Positions 54,650 to 63,842 of a DNA stretch of 64,000 nt are shown here, piece after piece. A program made the translations under genes and the position numbers. The stretch is from Streptomyces toyocaensis. Lineage in GTDB: Bacteria > Actinomycetota > Actinomycetes > Streptomycetales > Streptomycetaceae. Position 1 is the stretch's first letter. The number at the start of each line of letters is the position of its first letter. The stretch lies in contig NZ_JFCB01000006.1 of NCBI RefSeq assembly GCF_000725125.1, positions 1 to 64,000 on the forward strand, read 5' to 3'. The notes below the pieces were generated by a model that worked only from the letters and a program-made list of their open reading frames with translations, made no database searches and was not told the origin of the DNA.

Positions 54650-55975
54650 TCACCTCCGGGCGCAGGTGTCCCGGACCAGCTCGCGCACCGCGCGCACGAA
54701 ACGCTCCACGTGCTCGTCGGGCGTGCCCGCGCCGAAGCTGACGCGGATGGCGCCGAGGGACCTCTCCCCCGGCGCCGGCCCGGAGGCCCCGCACTCGCCC
54801 CCGGCCCGGGGGTCGCCGCCCACCAGCGTGCGCACCAGCGGGTGCGCGCAGAACAGCCCGTCCCGTACGCCGATGCCGTACTCCGCGGACAACGCGGCGG
54901 TGAAGTGGGAGCTGTCCCAGCCGTCGACGACGAAGGAGAGCACGCCGACGCGCGGGGCGTCGTCCCCGAACAGGGAGAGGAACCGCACCTCGGGAACGTC
55001 CGCGAGCCCTTCGCCGACCGCGCGGATCAGCCGCTGCTCACGGGCGGCCAGCGTGTCGAAGCCCGCCTCGGTGAGCGCCTTGCAGGCGGAGGCGATGGCG
55101 TGGGCGCCGATGACGTTGGGCGAGCCGGCCTCGTGGCGGGCGGCGCCCTCGTGCCACTGCACGTCCACTCCCCCGTCCGCGCGCCGGGTGACCGTGCGGC
55201 TGGCGCCGCCGCCCGCGAGGTAGGGCTCAGCCGCGCGGAGCCAGTCGGCGCGGCCGGCCAGCACCCCGGAGCCGAAGGGGGCGTACAGCTTGTGCCCGGA
55301 GAAGGCGACCCAGTCGACGTCCAGGTCACGGACGCTCACCGGGTGGTGCGGGGCGAGCTGGGCGGCGTCCAGCACGATCCGGGCACCGTGCGCGTGCGCG
55401 GTCGCGGCCAGTTCCCGTACGGGCCACAGCTCGCCCGTGACGTTGGAGGCGCCGGTGACACACACCAGGGCCGGACCGTGCGGGTCCCGTTCGGCCAGGG
55501 CGCGTTCCAGGGTCCGCACGGCCTGACGGGGGCTGCGCGGGGCGTCCAGGCAGGTGACCCGCGCACCTCGCCAGGGCAGCAGGGAGGCGTGGTGCTCGGT
55601 CTCGAAGACGAAGACCTCACAGCCGTCGGGGAGCGCGGCCGCGAGCAGATTGAGTGAGTCGGTGGTCGACCGGGTGAAGACCACCTGGTCCCCGGTCCGG
55701 CAGTCGAGGAACTCGGCGACGGTCCGGCGGGCGTTCTCGAACAGGTCGGTGGAGAGCTGGGAGAGGTACCCGGCACCCCGGTGGACGCTGCCGTAGTAGG
55801 GCGCGTAGGCCGCCACGTCGTCCCAGACGCGCTGGAGCGCGGGCGCGCTGGCGGCGTAGTCGAGGGCGGCGTAGGTGACCTCGCCCCCGGTGACGAGGGG
55901 GACGGTGACGTTCTGGCCCAGCACGGGCAGCGGGGCACGGACGGACAGGTCGGCGGCAACGGTGGAGACGGACAT
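54650..55975 (-). CDS. class V aminotransferase (cysteine desulfurase/selenocysteine lyase type)
   Basis: A 441-aa PLP enzyme. The Schiff-base Lys lies in WVAFSGHKLYAPFG; FTRSTTDSLN, ETEHHASLLPW and DAAQLAPH are the other cofactor and substrate motifs. Such proteins mobilise sulfur from cysteine or act on related amino acids. It lies under a SAM-IV riboswitch, so it is predicted to be repressed when SAM is plentiful, pointing to sulfur or methionine metabolism. ATG 55975 with weak purine-rich ribosome site. The C-terminal 60 residues include a Cys in LFCAHPLVR rather than the IscS Cys loop. Confidence 0.9.
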   Translation of the reverse strand: MSVSTVAADLSVRAPLPVLGQNVTVPLVTGGEVTYAALDYAASAPALQRVWDDVAAYAPYYGSVHRGAGYLSQLSTDLFENARRTVAEFLDCRTGDQVVFTRSTTDSLNLLAAALPDGCEVFVFETEHHASLLPWRGARVTCLDAPRSPRQAVRTLERALAERDPHGPALVCVTGASNVTGELWPVRELAATAHAHGARIVLDAAQLAPHHPVSVRDLDVDWVAFSGHKLYAPFGSGVLAGRADWLRAAEPYLAGGGASRTVTRRADGGVDVQWHEGAARHEAGSPNVIGAHAIASACKALTEAGFDTLAAREQRLIRAVGEGLADVPEVRFLSLFGDDAPRVGVLSFVVDGWDSSHFTAALSAEYGIGVRDGLFCAHPLVRTLVGGDPRAGGECGASGPAPGERSLGAIRVSFGAGTPDEHVERFVRAVRELVRDTCARR

Positions 55976-56116
55976 GGCGGAACTCCCGTGGGCAGGCGTG
56001 ATCCTCGCGCGAGCGGACGGCGCTCAAGCGCGGAAGGAGAGGAAGAGGGGTGTGCGGAGGCGGGGCTCGGCAGCCCTAGCGCATTCGCTTGCTCACAGAA
56101 GGCTCCTCGACGACCA

Positions 56117-56140
56117 GGACCCCTGGCGTGCGAGGGGTCC
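56117..56140 (-). promoter_or_regulatory. hairpin overlapping the 3' end of the SAM-IV element
   Basis: ggacccct (56140-56133 on the minus strand), 8-nt loop, aggggtcc (56124-56117): an 8-bp perfect stem whose first five bases GGACC are also the last conserved bases of the SAM-IV RNA. The structures may compete, making this a candidate expression platform. Confidence 0.55.
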
Positions 56141-56252
56141 GCGCTTGCCGTGCGCCTTGCTGCGCACGGCCTGGTCCTCACCCGGGGCACCCCGCCACGG
56201 ACGGAGGGTTGCCGGACAGCCGGCCGGGGCCTGATGGCTGTCACTCATGACC
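56136..56252 (-). ncRNA. SAM-IV riboswitch
   Basis: The minus strand from 56252 reads GGUCAUGAGUG, CAGGCCCCGG, CCGGCAACCCUCC, GGCGGGGUGCCCCGGGUGA, GACCAGGCCGUG and ends GGCAAGCGCGGACC, the ordered conserved blocks of the actinobacterial SAM-IV class. P1 forms between GGUC and GACC. A 9-bp hairpin gccgtgcgc/gcgcacggc (56147-56155 with 56162-56170) is the peripheral stem. It precedes the aminotransferase gene by 160 nt. The rest of 55976-56332 holds only this leader and the trpD terminator. Confidence 0.92.
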
Positions 56253-56278
56253 TGAACAGAGAAAGTACGTGAAGTGAT

Positions 56279-56316
56279 CGATGTCCCGCAACCCGTGTCC
56301 GGATCGCGGGACATCG
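56279..56316 (-). terminator. terminator of trpD
   Basis: cgatgtcccgc (56279-56289) and its complement gcgggacatcg (56306-56316) form an 11-bp stem, 17 bp beyond the trpD stop codon and just upstream of the riboswitch, keeping the two transcription units apart. Confidence 0.8.
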
Positions 56317-56332
56317 CACCTGAGGCGGCCGG

Positions 56333-57397
56333 CTAGGCGTTGCTGACGGCCACCCAGCGCTCCAGGGCCCGCTTGGCGGCCCCCGAGTCGATCGCCTCCG
56401 CCGCCTTCGCCATCCCGGTACCGATCTGCTCGGTGAGCGGGCCGGAGCCCGGCTCCAGGGCCACCAGCGCCGCCGCCGAGTTCAGCAGCACCGCGTCCCG
56501 GACGGGGCCCCGTTCGCCGTCCAGCAGCCGCCGGGCGACCTCCGCGTTGTAGGAGGCGTCGGCGCCGCGCAGGGCCTCCACGGGCACCAGCTCGATGCCG
56601 ACGTCGCGCGGGTCGAAGGTCTCCTCGTCGACCTTGCCGTCGCGGACCACCCACACCCTGGAGGTGGCGGTGGTCGTCAGCTCGTCCAGGCCGTCGTCGC
56701 CGCGGAACACCAGCGAGGAGTGACCGCGTGCGGCGAAGACCCCGGCCATGATGGGGGCCATCCGGGGGTCGGCGACCCCGACCGCCTGCGCCTTGACCCG
56801 TGCCGGGTTGGCCAGCGGGCCGAGGAAGTTGAACACCGTGCGGATGCCCAGCTGGCCGCGCGCGGCGGCGACGTGGCGCAGCGCCGGGTGGAACTTCACC
56901 GCGAAGCAGAAGGTGATCCCGGCCTCCTCGGCGACCTCGGCGACCCGTCGCGGGGTCAGCTCCAGATTGACGCCGAGCTTCTCCAGCACGTCGGAGGCAC
57001 CGGACGCGGAGGAGGCGGCACGGTTGCCGTGCTTGACGACCTTCGCGCCGGTCCCGGCGACCACGATCGAGGACATCGTGGAGATGTTCACCGTCTTGGC
57101 GCCGTCGCCGCCGGTGCCGACGATGTCGACCGTCGCGCCCGGCACCTCGATCACATGGGCGTGGTCGTACAGCGCCCGGACGCAGCCGGTGATCTCCTCG
57201 ACGGTCTCGCCCTTGGCCCGCAGGGAGACGGCGAACCCGGCGATCTGCGCGTCGGTCGCCTCGCCGCGCATGATCAGGTCCATCGCCCAGGCGGTGTCGT
57301 CGGCGGACAGGTCACGGCCGTCCAGCAGTCCGTTCAGCAGGGCGGGCCAGGAGCGGCCCGCCGCGATGTCGCCTCCAGCGGGGGTCACAGCGCTCAT
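56333..57397 (-). CDS. trpD: anthranilate phosphoribosyltransferase
   Basis: A 354-aa enzyme transferring phosphoribosyl from PRPP to anthranilate, the second tryptophan step. The PRPP loop is [13 protein letters not shown], with [15 protein letters not shown], and the anthranilate site around [15 protein letters not shown] 57397 gives MSAVTPAGG and the known Streptomyces length. It lies 27 kb from the aroH/trpEG block, and no trp leader precedes it. Confidence 0.97.
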   Translation of the reverse strand: MSAVTPAGGDIAAGRSWPALLNGLLDGRDLSADDTAWAMDLIMRGEATDAQIAGFAVSLRAKGETVEEITGCVRALYDHAHVIEVPGATVDIVGTGGDGAKTVNISTMSSIVVAGTGAKVVKHGNRAASSASGASDVLEKLGVNLELTPRRVAEVAEEAGITFCFAVKFHPALRHVAAARGQLGIRTVFNFLGPLANPARVKAQAVGVADPRMAPIMAGVFAARGHSSLVFRGDDGLDELTTTATSRVWVVRDGKVDEETFDPRDVGIELVPVEALRGADASYNAEVARRLLDGERGPVRDAVLLNSAAALVALEPGSGPLTEQIGTGMAKAAEAIDSGAAKRALERWVAVSNA

Positions 57398-57470
57398 GGC
57401 CGCTCCTGATGGTCGTAGAAGAGTCCCGGGAGCCGGAAGGGTCCCGGGACTCACCCTATCCAGCTCCGGG

Positions 57471-57519
57471 GACGGCGAAGGGCCCCCGTCCGCAGAACGG
57501 ACGGGGGCCCTTCGCCGTC
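57471..57519 (-). terminator. strong terminator of the ctaE-qcrCAB operon
   Basis: A perfect 22-bp stem: left arm 57471-57492, five-base loop cagaa, right arm 57498-57519. It starts 31 bp after the qcrB stop and precedes trpD on the same strand. The most stable hairpin in the window. Confidence 0.95.
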
Positions 57520-57549
57520 GTGTGGCGACTGAGGTGAGGCGCTGGAGGA

Positions 57550-59187
57550 TCAGTGGTGGCCGTGGCCGCTCGTGATCTCCTTGTACTCCTCGACGGTCGG
57601 CTTCGGAATCTGGGACTCCCCGCCGTAGTAACCCTTGCTGAGCTTGGCGCGCAGCTTCTCGGACATCTTCACCTTGCGCCGGACACCGTTCTCGTCGACC
57701 GCCGGGCCGATCTCGAACGGCTTGTACTGCTCGTGCGCGGTGAGGGTGTACAGCTGCTCCTGGCTGAGCGGCTCGTGGACCTCGACGAACTCACCGTGCG
57801 GCAGGCGCTTGATGATGCCCGCCTCACGGCCGTGCAGCACCTTGTCCCGGTCCCGGCGCTGAAGGCCGAGGCAGATCCGCTTGGTGACGATGAACGCCAC
57901 GACCGGCGCGACGAAGAACGCGATCCGCACGAACCAGGTGATGGCGTTGATCGACAGGTGGAAGTGGGTGGCCCACAGGTCGTTGCCACCACCGACGAGG
58001 AGCACGAAGTACAGCGTGATCCAGGCGACGCCGAAGGCGGTGCGCGTCGGGGCGTTGCGCGGGCGGTCCAGGATGTGGTGCTCGCGCTTGTCGCCGGTGA
58101 CCCAGGACTCGATGAACGGGTACACCGCGATGGCCACCAGGACCAGCGGGAAGATCAGCAGCGGGATGAACACGCCCAGGACGAGCGTGTGACCCCAGAA
58201 GTTGATCTCCCAGCCCGGCATGACACGGATCAGGCCCTCGGAGAAGCCCATGTACCAGTCGGGCTGGGCGCCGGTGGAGACCATGTCCGGCCGGTACGGG
58301 CCGAGCGCCCAGATCGGGTTGATCGTGGCGATCGCCGAGAGGGCCGCGAGCGCACCGAAGACCAGGAAGAAGAAGCCTCCGGCCTTGGCCATGTACACCG
58401 GCAGCAGCGGCATGCCCACGACGTTGTTGTTGGTCTTGCCGGGGCCCGCGAACTGCGTGTGCTTGTGGTAGAAGACCAGGATCAGGTGCGCCACCACGAG
58501 GCCGAGCATGATGCCCGGCAGCAGCAGGACGTGGATCGAGAAGAACCGGGCCACGAAGTCGTCGCCGGGGAACTCCCCGCCGAAGAGGAAGAACGAGATG
58601 TACGTGCCGACGATCGGCACGGACAGGATCGCGCCCTCCATGAAGCGGATACCGGTGCCGGAGAGCAGGTCGTCCGGGAGCGAGTAGCCGGTGAAACCGG
58701 TGAACATGCCCAGGACGAACAGCAGGAAGCCGAACAGCCAGTTGATCTCACGCGGCTTGCGGAACGCGCCGGTGAAGAACACGCGCATCATGTGCACGAA
58801 CATGCCGGCCAGGAAGACCAGCGCGGCCCAGTGGTGGATCTGCCGGATCAGCAGACCGCCACGGACGTCGAAGCTGATGTCCAGCGTCGACTTGTAGGCC
58901 TCGCTCATCAGCTGGCCCTGCAGCGGCACGTACGAGCCGTGGTACTCCACCTCGTTCATCGACGGGTGGAAGAACAGCGTCAGGTACACACCCGTGAGGA
59001 TGATGATGAGGAAGCTGTAGAGGCAGATCTCACCCAGCATGAACGACCAGTGGTCGGGGAAGATCTTGCGCATGTTGGCCTTGGCCAGGGAGTAGATCCC
59101 CAGCCGCCCGTCAGCCCAGTCGGCGACGCGCTCGCCGGCCGGTGCCTTCCCGCGTGAGCGGGACTCGGGGGTCGTTGTGGTACTCAT
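57550..59187 (-). CDS. qcrB: cytochrome bc1 complex cytochrome b subunit QcrB
   Basis: A 545-aa membrane subunit of the menaquinol:cytochrome c reductase. Heme-ligand His pairs lie in [22 protein letters not shown] and [17 protein letters not shown]. The quinol-oxidation motif appears as PDWY, the usual actinobacterial version of PEWY. A long C-terminal extension (about 120 residues, with [23 protein letters not shown]) is typical of these supercomplex-forming forms. ATG 59187 overlaps the qcrA stop by 4 bp. End of the operon. Confidence 0.97.
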   Translation of the reverse strand: MSTTTTPESRSRGKAPAGERVADWADGRLGIYSLAKANMRKIFPDHWSFMLGEICLYSFLIIILTGVYLTLFFHPSMNEVEYHGSYVPLQGQLMSEAYKSTLDISFDVRGGLLIRQIHHWAALVFLAGMFVHMMRVFFTGAFRKPREINWLFGFLLFVLGMFTGFTGYSLPDDLLSGTGIRFMEGAILSVPIVGTYISFFLFGGEFPGDDFVARFFSIHVLLLPGIMLGLVVAHLILVFYHKHTQFAGPGKTNNNVVGMPLLPVYMAKAGGFFFLVFGALAALSAIATINPIWALGPYRPDMVSTGAQPDWYMGFSEGLIRVMPGWEINFWGHTLVLGVFIPLLIFPLVLVAIAVYPFIESWVTGDKREHHILDRPRNAPTRTAFGVAWITLYFVLLVGGGNDLWATHFHLSINAITWFVRIAFFVAPVVAFIVTKRICLGLQRRDRDKVLHGREAGIIKRLPHGEFVEVHEPLSQEQLYTLTAHEQYKPFEIGPAVDENGVRRKVKMSEKLRAKLSKGYYGGESQIPKPTVEEYKEITSGHGHH

Positions 59188-60242
59188 CCGCGCTCCCAGA
59201 AGGCAGGACCGACGGGCTCGTCGAAGTCGCCGAGCGCTTCGAGGTAGCCCTCGTCGTTCACGCCGATGCGCAGCTGCGGCAGGGCGTGACCGGCGGGACC
59301 GAAGATGACCCGGGCACCGTCGGCGAGGTCGAAGGTGGACTGGTGACAGGGGCACAGCGCGTGATGCGTCTGCTGCTCGTACAGGGAGATCGGGCAGCCG
59401 ACGTGGGTGCAGATCTTCGAGTACGCGAGGATGCCCTCGTGCGACCACTCGAGCGACTGCTTGTCCTTGATGTCGTCCGGCTGGATACGGACCAGCATCA
59501 GCGCGGCCTTGGCGATCTCCGTCTGGAAGCCGTGGTCGTGCTCCTCCAGGCCCTCGGGCTTGGCGAAGGTCAGCGAGCCCACGATGATGTCGGACGGCCG
59601 CATCGGCTCGTTCGTGTTCATGTTGACGAGCAGCTTGCCCTTGGACCACAGGGTGTGGCGCAGCTTGGTCCCGGGCAGCGGCCCGAGGTCGCGCAGCAGC
59701 ACCACGCCGGAGAGCGGGAACAGGGCGAGCGCGCCGAACATCGTGTTGCGGATCAGCTTGCGACGGCCGAGCGCGGACTCCTTGGCACCCTGGCGGAAGT
59801 CGTCCATGACCTTCGCCCTGACCTCGGGGGAGGCCTCGATCGGGTGACGCTCGTCGGTGAGCTCGTGGTCCGACATCAGCGTGCGGGCCCAGTGGACCGC
59901 GCCGGCGCCGATGGCGAACAGGGCGACACCGAGGGTCATGCCGAGCGCGAAGTTCAGCGCGCTGATGTGACCGAGCGTGAAGATGTAGACCGACTTGTCG
60001 ACCGGGATCGTCACGTACGAGACGATGAAGCCGACGGTGGCCAGCATCGACAGCGTGAACAGCAGGGCGACCGTGCGCTCGGACCGCTTGGCGGCCCGCT
60101 CGTCGATGTCCTGGATCCGGTGCTCGTGGGGCGGCAGGCCCGGGTCGGCGAACGGGTTCTTCTCGTCCGCCAGCTTCACGGCGCCGTGCGCGGTGTCCTG
60201 CGCTGCGGGCAGGTTCTCTTCGGGAATGTCTTGGCTACTCAT
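59184..60242 (-). CDS. qcrA: cytochrome bc1 complex Rieske iron-sulfur subunit QcrA
   Basis: A 352-aa Rieske protein with the actinobacterial three-helix N-terminus (about residues 57-78, 93-115 and 166-183) rather than a single anchor. The [2Fe-2S] site is CTHVGC (C278, H280; C283) and CPCH (C297, C299, H300), where C283/C299 form the disulfide. ATG 60242 with 4-bp overlaps to qcrC and qcrB. It passes electrons from menaquinol to the diheme QcrC. Confidence 0.97.
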   Translation of the reverse strand: MSSQDIPEENLPAAQDTAHGAVKLADEKNPFADPGLPPHEHRIQDIDERAAKRSERTVALLFTLSMLATVGFIVSYVTIPVDKSVYIFTLGHISALNFALGMTLGVALFAIGAGAVHWARTLMSDHELTDERHPIEASPEVRAKVMDDFRQGAKESALGRRKLIRNTMFGALALFPLSGVVLLRDLGPLPGTKLRHTLWSKGKLLVNMNTNEPMRPSDIIVGSLTFAKPEGLEEHDHGFQTEIAKAALMLVRIQPDDIKDKQSLEWSHEGILAYSKICTHVGCPISLYEQQTHHALCPCHQSTFDLADGARVIFGPAGHALPQLRIGVNDEGYLEALGDFDEPVGPAFWERG

Positions 60243-61051
60243 GACTTCTTGGCCTTTGCGGTCCGAGCGGCGACCCAGACGGCGACCGCGACCAGCGCGC
60301 CCAGTCCGAAGACCCAGGCGAACAGACCCTCCGCGACCGGGCCGAGTCCGCCGAGCTCGAGGCCACCGGGGCTCTCGGTGTCGTCGCTGTTGACCGCGTT
60401 CAGGTACGCGATGACGTCCTTCTTGTTCTGCTCCGACAGCGTGCTGTCGGGGAACGAAGGCATGTTCTGCGGGCCGGTGAGCATGGCCTCGTAGATGTAC
60501 TTGGGCGCGACGTCCTCGAGACTCGGGGCGTACTTGCCGTGGGTGAGCGCGCCGCCCTTGCCGGTGAAGTTGTGGCACTGCGCGCAGTTGTTGCGGAACA
60601 GTTCACCGCCCTTGGCGATGTCGGCGCCCTCGGGGCCGTACTGCTCCTCGGTGGGAATGGCCGGGCCGGCGCCCAGGGAGGCGATGTACGCCGCCAGCTG
60701 GTCGATCTCGGCCTGGGTGTAGACGGCCGGCTTCTTCGGGATCTGCGCGCCCTGCGAGGTGGCGGCCGGCATACGGCCGGTGCTCACCTGGAAGTCGACG
60801 GCGGCGGCGCCCACGCCGACCAGGCTCGGACCGTCGGAGGTGCCCTGACCGCCGGTGCCGTGGCAGCTGGCGCAGCCGACCGCGTAGAGCTTCTTGCCCT
60901 CCTCGATGGTGAGGGACTGGGCGGTTTCGTCGGCCTGCGCCTTGTCCGCGGGTGCGAACACGGCGTAGAGCCCCCCGGTGCATGCCAGCGCGAGGAGTAG
61001 GACGACGAGCGCCGCCAGCGGGTGGCGTCGTCGTGCGGAGAGCTTTTTCAC
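60239..61051 (-). CDS. qcrC: diheme cytochrome c subunit QcrC
   Basis: A 270-aa membrane-anchored c-type cytochrome. The two heme sites CASCH (C60, C63, H64) and CAQCH (C156, C159, H160) each sit in a small domain, with axial Met candidates in GRMPA and QNMPSF. An N-terminal uncleaved-type signal anchor and a C-terminal helix (about 242-262) hold it to the membrane. GTG 61051. It replaces both cytochrome c1 and free cytochrome c in the bcc-aa3 supercomplex. Confidence 0.97.
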   Translation of the reverse strand: MKKLSARRRHPLAALVVLLLALACTGGLYAVFAPADKAQADETAQSLTIEEGKKLYAVGCASCHGTGGQGTSDGPSLVGVGAAAVDFQVSTGRMPAATSQGAQIPKKPAVYTQAEIDQLAAYIASLGAGPAIPTEEQYGPEGADIAKGGELFRNNCAQCHNFTGKGGALTHGKYAPSLEDVAPKYIYEAMLTGPQNMPSFPDSTLSEQNKKDVIAYLNAVNSDDTESPGGLELGGLGPVAEGLFAWVFGLGALVAVAVWVAARTAKAKKS

Positions 61052-61129
61052 GGATTACCCCGGTGTCAGGATCTTCTGCGTCGATGCTTCTGGTTGGTGC
61101 GCTGCTTCGAGCGCGCGGATGCGGTCCCG

Positions 61130-61741
61130 CTACTTGATCATGTAGATCGTTGCGAAGAGGCCGATCCAGACGACATCGACGAAGTGCCAGTAGTAGGACA
61201 CGACGATGGCCGCGGTCGCCTGGTCATGGGTGAACCTCCGGGCCGCGTAGGTCCGGCCCAGGACCAGCAGGAAGGCGATGAGGCCGCCCGTCACGTGCAG
61301 GCCGTGGAAGCCGGTGGTCAGGTAGAACGCCGAGCCGTATGCGTCGGAGGAGAGGGACAGGCCCTCGTGCTTGACCAGCTCGGTGTACTCGAAGACCTGA
61401 CCGCCGATGAAGACGGCGCCCATGATGAAGGTGACGATGAACCACATCCGGAGCTTCTTCACGTCACCGCGCTCGGCGGCGAAAACGCCGAGCTGGCAGG
61501 TGAGGGAGGAGAGCACCAGGATCGTGGTGTTCGTCGCCGAGAACGGGAAGTTCAGGGTGTCGGCCTTCTCCGACCAGAAGTCGGGTCCGGTCACCGATCG
61601 CAGGGTGAAGTACATCGCGAAGAGGGCCGCGAAGAACATCAGCTCGGAACTCAGCCAGATGATGGTTCCGACGCTGGTGAGGTTCGGCCGGTTGACCGAC
61701 GGGTGCGCGTGCCCGGTATCTACTGTCGTTGCTGTCGCCAC
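61130..61741 (-). CDS. ctaE: cytochrome c oxidase subunit III
   Basis: A 203-aa aa3 oxidase subunit with five helices: [38 protein letters not shown], and the later [17 protein letters not shown] and [21 protein letters not shown] 61741 is used as it begins [20 protein letters not shown], the conserved opening; there is no Shine-Dalgarno. First gene of ctaE-qcrC-qcrA-qcrB, with a 78-bp gap before qcrC. Confidence 0.96.
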   Translation of the reverse strand: MATATTVDTGHAHPSVNRPNLTSVGTIIWLSSELMFFAALFAMYFTLRSVTGPDFWSEKADTLNFPFSATNTTILVLSSLTCQLGVFAAERGDVKKLRMWFIVTFIMGAVFIGGQVFEYTELVKHEGLSLSSDAYGSAFYLTTGFHGLHVTGGLIAFLLVLGRTYAARRFTHDQATAAIVVSYYWHFVDVVWIGLFATIYMIK

Positions 61742-61742
61742 G

Positions 61743-61757
61743 CCGACATTATGTCGG
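61743..61757. promoter_or_regulatory. 15-bp inverted repeat at the ctaE start
   Basis: ccgacat-t-atgtcgg is a perfect 7+1+7 repeat one base before the ctaE start codon. On the minus strand it contains TAATGT, a -10-like hexamer. A bound protein would cover both promoter and start. No known regulator is assigned. Confidence 0.5.
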
Positions 61758-61956
61758 TCGCTTATCCCGCCCTCACTCCCGGGGGTGCCGTTCGGTGTGT
61801 TCCCCCCTCCTGGACTGCCCGGATGGCCCACCGGACGCCTCTTCGAAGCCGTGTCCGAATCAGTGTTGACGGGCGGCCCGAGGGGGTAGCATCCGCGCCA
61901 TCGGTACCCGAAGTTCCCGACTGAGCCGTGCCCTCTCTCTTACGCGTGGAGGAACA

Positions 61957-62358
61957 ATGCAGGCGACCGCCACGGTGCTGGTCTACAGCGACGACGCCAA
62001 CACCCGGGAGCAGGTGCGCCTCGCCACCGGGCGGCGGCCGGCCCCGGACGTGCCCGTAGTGGAGTTCGTGGAGTGCGCGACCCCCGCGGCCGTGATCACG
62101 GAGCTGGACCGGGGTGGCATCGACGTGTGCGTGCTGGACGGTGAGGCCGTGCCGATGGGGGGCATGGGGCTGTGCCGCCAGATCAAGGACGAGGTGTTCC
62201 GCTGCCCGCCGGTGCTGTTGCTGATCGGGCGGCCGCAGGACGCGTGGCTGGCGACGTGGAGCCGGGCCGAGTCCGCGGTGACCCTGCCGGTGGAGCCGGT
62301 CGAGTTCGCGGGGGCGCTGGCCGCCCTGCTGCGGCAGAAGCGTCTGCAGAGCGCCTAG
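61957..62358 (+). CDS. degenerate receiver-domain protein
   Basis: A 133-aa single receiver-like fold. The acidic pair D12-D13 and a candidate acceptor D61 (CVLDGE) are present, but the conserved Thr/Ser at the end of strand 4 is replaced (LLLIGRP) and the switch Lys is a Val (LPVEP), so normal aspartyl-phosphate signalling is doubtful. ATG 61957 follows GGAGGAAC. Divergent from the ctaE operon with 215 bp between. Conserved in Streptomyces at this place, to my memory; role unknown. Confidence 0.82.
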   Translation: MQATATVLVYSDDANTREQVRLATGRRPAPDVPVVEFVECATPAAVITELDRGGIDVCVLDGEAVPMGGMGLCRQIKDEVFRCPPVLLLIGRPQDAWLATWSRAESAVTLPVEPVEFAGALAALLRQKRLQSA

Positions 62359-62403
62359 CGGTCCGGTTCCTCCTGCCGCACGGCGGCTGCGGGGCCGTCG
62401 TGC

Positions 62404-62440
62404 CTGGTCGCGCAGTTCCCCGCGTCCCTTCCGGGGCGCT
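62404..62440. repeat. Streptomyces interspersed repeat, second copy
   Basis: ggtcgcgcagttccccgcgt followed by cccttccggggcgc, the same family as at 45075. The ccccgcg...cgcgggg-like arms can pair imperfectly. It lies between the convergent receiver-like and Ldt genes and may end both transcripts. Confidence 0.7.
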
Positions 62441-63713
62441 ACACAGCCGTCGGCCGGAGGCGTGCCGTTTCCTGAGGGCTACGGGCGGCGTTGGTCGTCA
62501 GCGCGCTGCCCGCTCGCCACTTGTCCCAGTCCAGGTTCCAGTCGCCGAAGCCGTTGCCGAAGGGTTCCATCGTCTCACCGGCCGAGTTGACCACCTCGAC
62601 GACGTCGCCCTGGCGGACGGTGTCGAAGAACCACTCGGCGTTGTCGGTGCTCATGCCCACACAGCCGTGGCTGACGTTGGCGTAGCCCTGGGAGCCGACC
62701 GACCACGGGGCGGCGTGCACGTACTCGCCGCTCCAGGTCACCCGGGTGGCGAACTGGACGTCCATGTCGTACGACTCCGCCGAGCCCTCGGCGATGCCGA
62801 CGGTGCTGCTGCGCATGCGTACGAGGGGTTCCTTGGCCAGGACCACCTTGACGCCGTTGCGGGTCTCGAAGCCGGGCTTGCCGGTGGTGACGGGGATCTG
62901 CTTGATCTCCTCACCGTTCTTGAAGACGGTCAGCCGGTGCGTGGCCGCGTCGGTGAGGGCTATGACGCGGTCACCGGTGCGGATCGTCAGCGGCTTGGAC
63001 GGACCGCCCCGGAGCCTGTCGTTCACCCTGACGCCCTCCAGGGCGCTGCGCACCCGGACGGTCGCGTGCGCGGGCCAGTAGTCCTTCGGGCGGTAGTGCA
63101 GCTTCTTGTCGTCCACCCAGTGCCAGGCGCCGCTCACGGCGGGCGTGGCGTCGACCTCGAGGGCGCGTTCCACGACGGCTCGCTGGGCCCGGTCCCTGAC
63201 GGGTTCGTTGAGCTCGGCGGTGAGGGGCTGGCCGACGCCGTACGTGCCGGCCTCGGGGCCGAAGGTGACGGCCAGGCGCTTGGTGGTGGTGGGCCGGCCG
63301 GTGGTGAAGGTGAGGACCTTGCGGCCCGGGGCCCCGTCCTCGTTCTCGGTGCTCACCCGGACCGTGTACCGGGCGCCGGCGGCCAGCGGGGAGGTGCTGT
63401 GCCAGCGGCTGCCGTCGGCGGCCAGTTCGCCCGTCACGTGGCGCCCCGCGGCGTCGACGGCGGTGACGTCGGTGATCCGTCCGTCGGAGTCCTCGGCGAC
63501 GACCTCCAGGGGCTTGTCGGGGTCGGCCTCCTTGCCCGCCTCGACGGCTCCGCCGAAGGAGATCTGGTCGCCCGCGTCGTACGGCTCGGCGGACAGCGGG
63601 TCGCCGTTGGAGCTGCAGCCGCCGACGCCCGCACCGAGGGCGACCACCAGCAGCGTGCAGCCGACGGCCCGGCTCCGGCGGCCGCCCGCGCCACGCAACT
63701 CTGTGTGTCTCAT
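62439..63713 (-). CDS. L,D-transpeptidase lipoprotein (LdtMt2 type)
   Basis: A 424-aa lipoprotein making 3-3 peptidoglycan crosslinks. Lipobox VGGC (Cys33) after a short signal; two immunoglobulin-like domains (about 45-145 and 146-245); and the YkuD domain with the catalytic SHGCVGMS, Cys351, and His349. ATG 63713. The C-terminal extension of 50 residues after the domain (FGDWNLDWDKWRAG) is conserved in Streptomyces Ldts and may hold the active-site lid. Beta-lactam-tolerant crosslinking is inferred from family. Confidence 0.95.
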   Translation of the reverse strand: MRHTELRGAGGRRSRAVGCTLLVVALGAGVGGCSSNGDPLSAEPYDAGDQISFGGAVEAGKEADPDKPLEVVAEDSDGRITDVTAVDAAGRHVTGELAADGSRWHSTSPLAAGARYTVRVSTENEDGAPGRKVLTFTTGRPTTTKRLAVTFGPEAGTYGVGQPLTAELNEPVRDRAQRAVVERALEVDATPAVSGAWHWVDDKKLHYRPKDYWPAHATVRVRSALEGVRVNDRLRGGPSKPLTIRTGDRVIALTDAATHRLTVFKNGEEIKQIPVTTGKPGFETRNGVKVVLAKEPLVRMRSSTVGIAEGSAESYDMDVQFATRVTWSGEYVHAAPWSVGSQGYANVSHGCVGMSTDNAEWFFDTVRQGDVVEVVNSAGETMEPFGNGFGDWNLDWDKWRAGSALTTNAARSPQETARLRPTAV

Positions 63714-63785
63714 GGCCTCACGCTAGGAAGCCACGCCGCTACCGGCTCACTGGACGGTCCGAACGGGTGAAGGACCGGCGCAAAA

Positions 63786-63827
63786 GCGGGGGCCCGGACG
63801 CTCCTGACGGAGTGTCCGGGCCCCTGC
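63786..63827 (-). terminator. terminator of the upstream cta genes
   Basis: A 19-bp hairpin with two G-U pairs: arms 63786-63804 and 63809-63827 around a tgac loop. It lies 16 bp past the ctaF stop on the minus strand and before the Ldt promoter region. Confidence 0.85.
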
Positions 63828-63842
63828 GTGCCGTACCGCGTG

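Noticed and set aside
56076..56096. Six-codon ORF (GTG...TAG) between the SAM-IV element and the aminotransferase gene
   Set aside because: No ribosome site and no Cys or Met codon run; not enough to claim a leader peptide.
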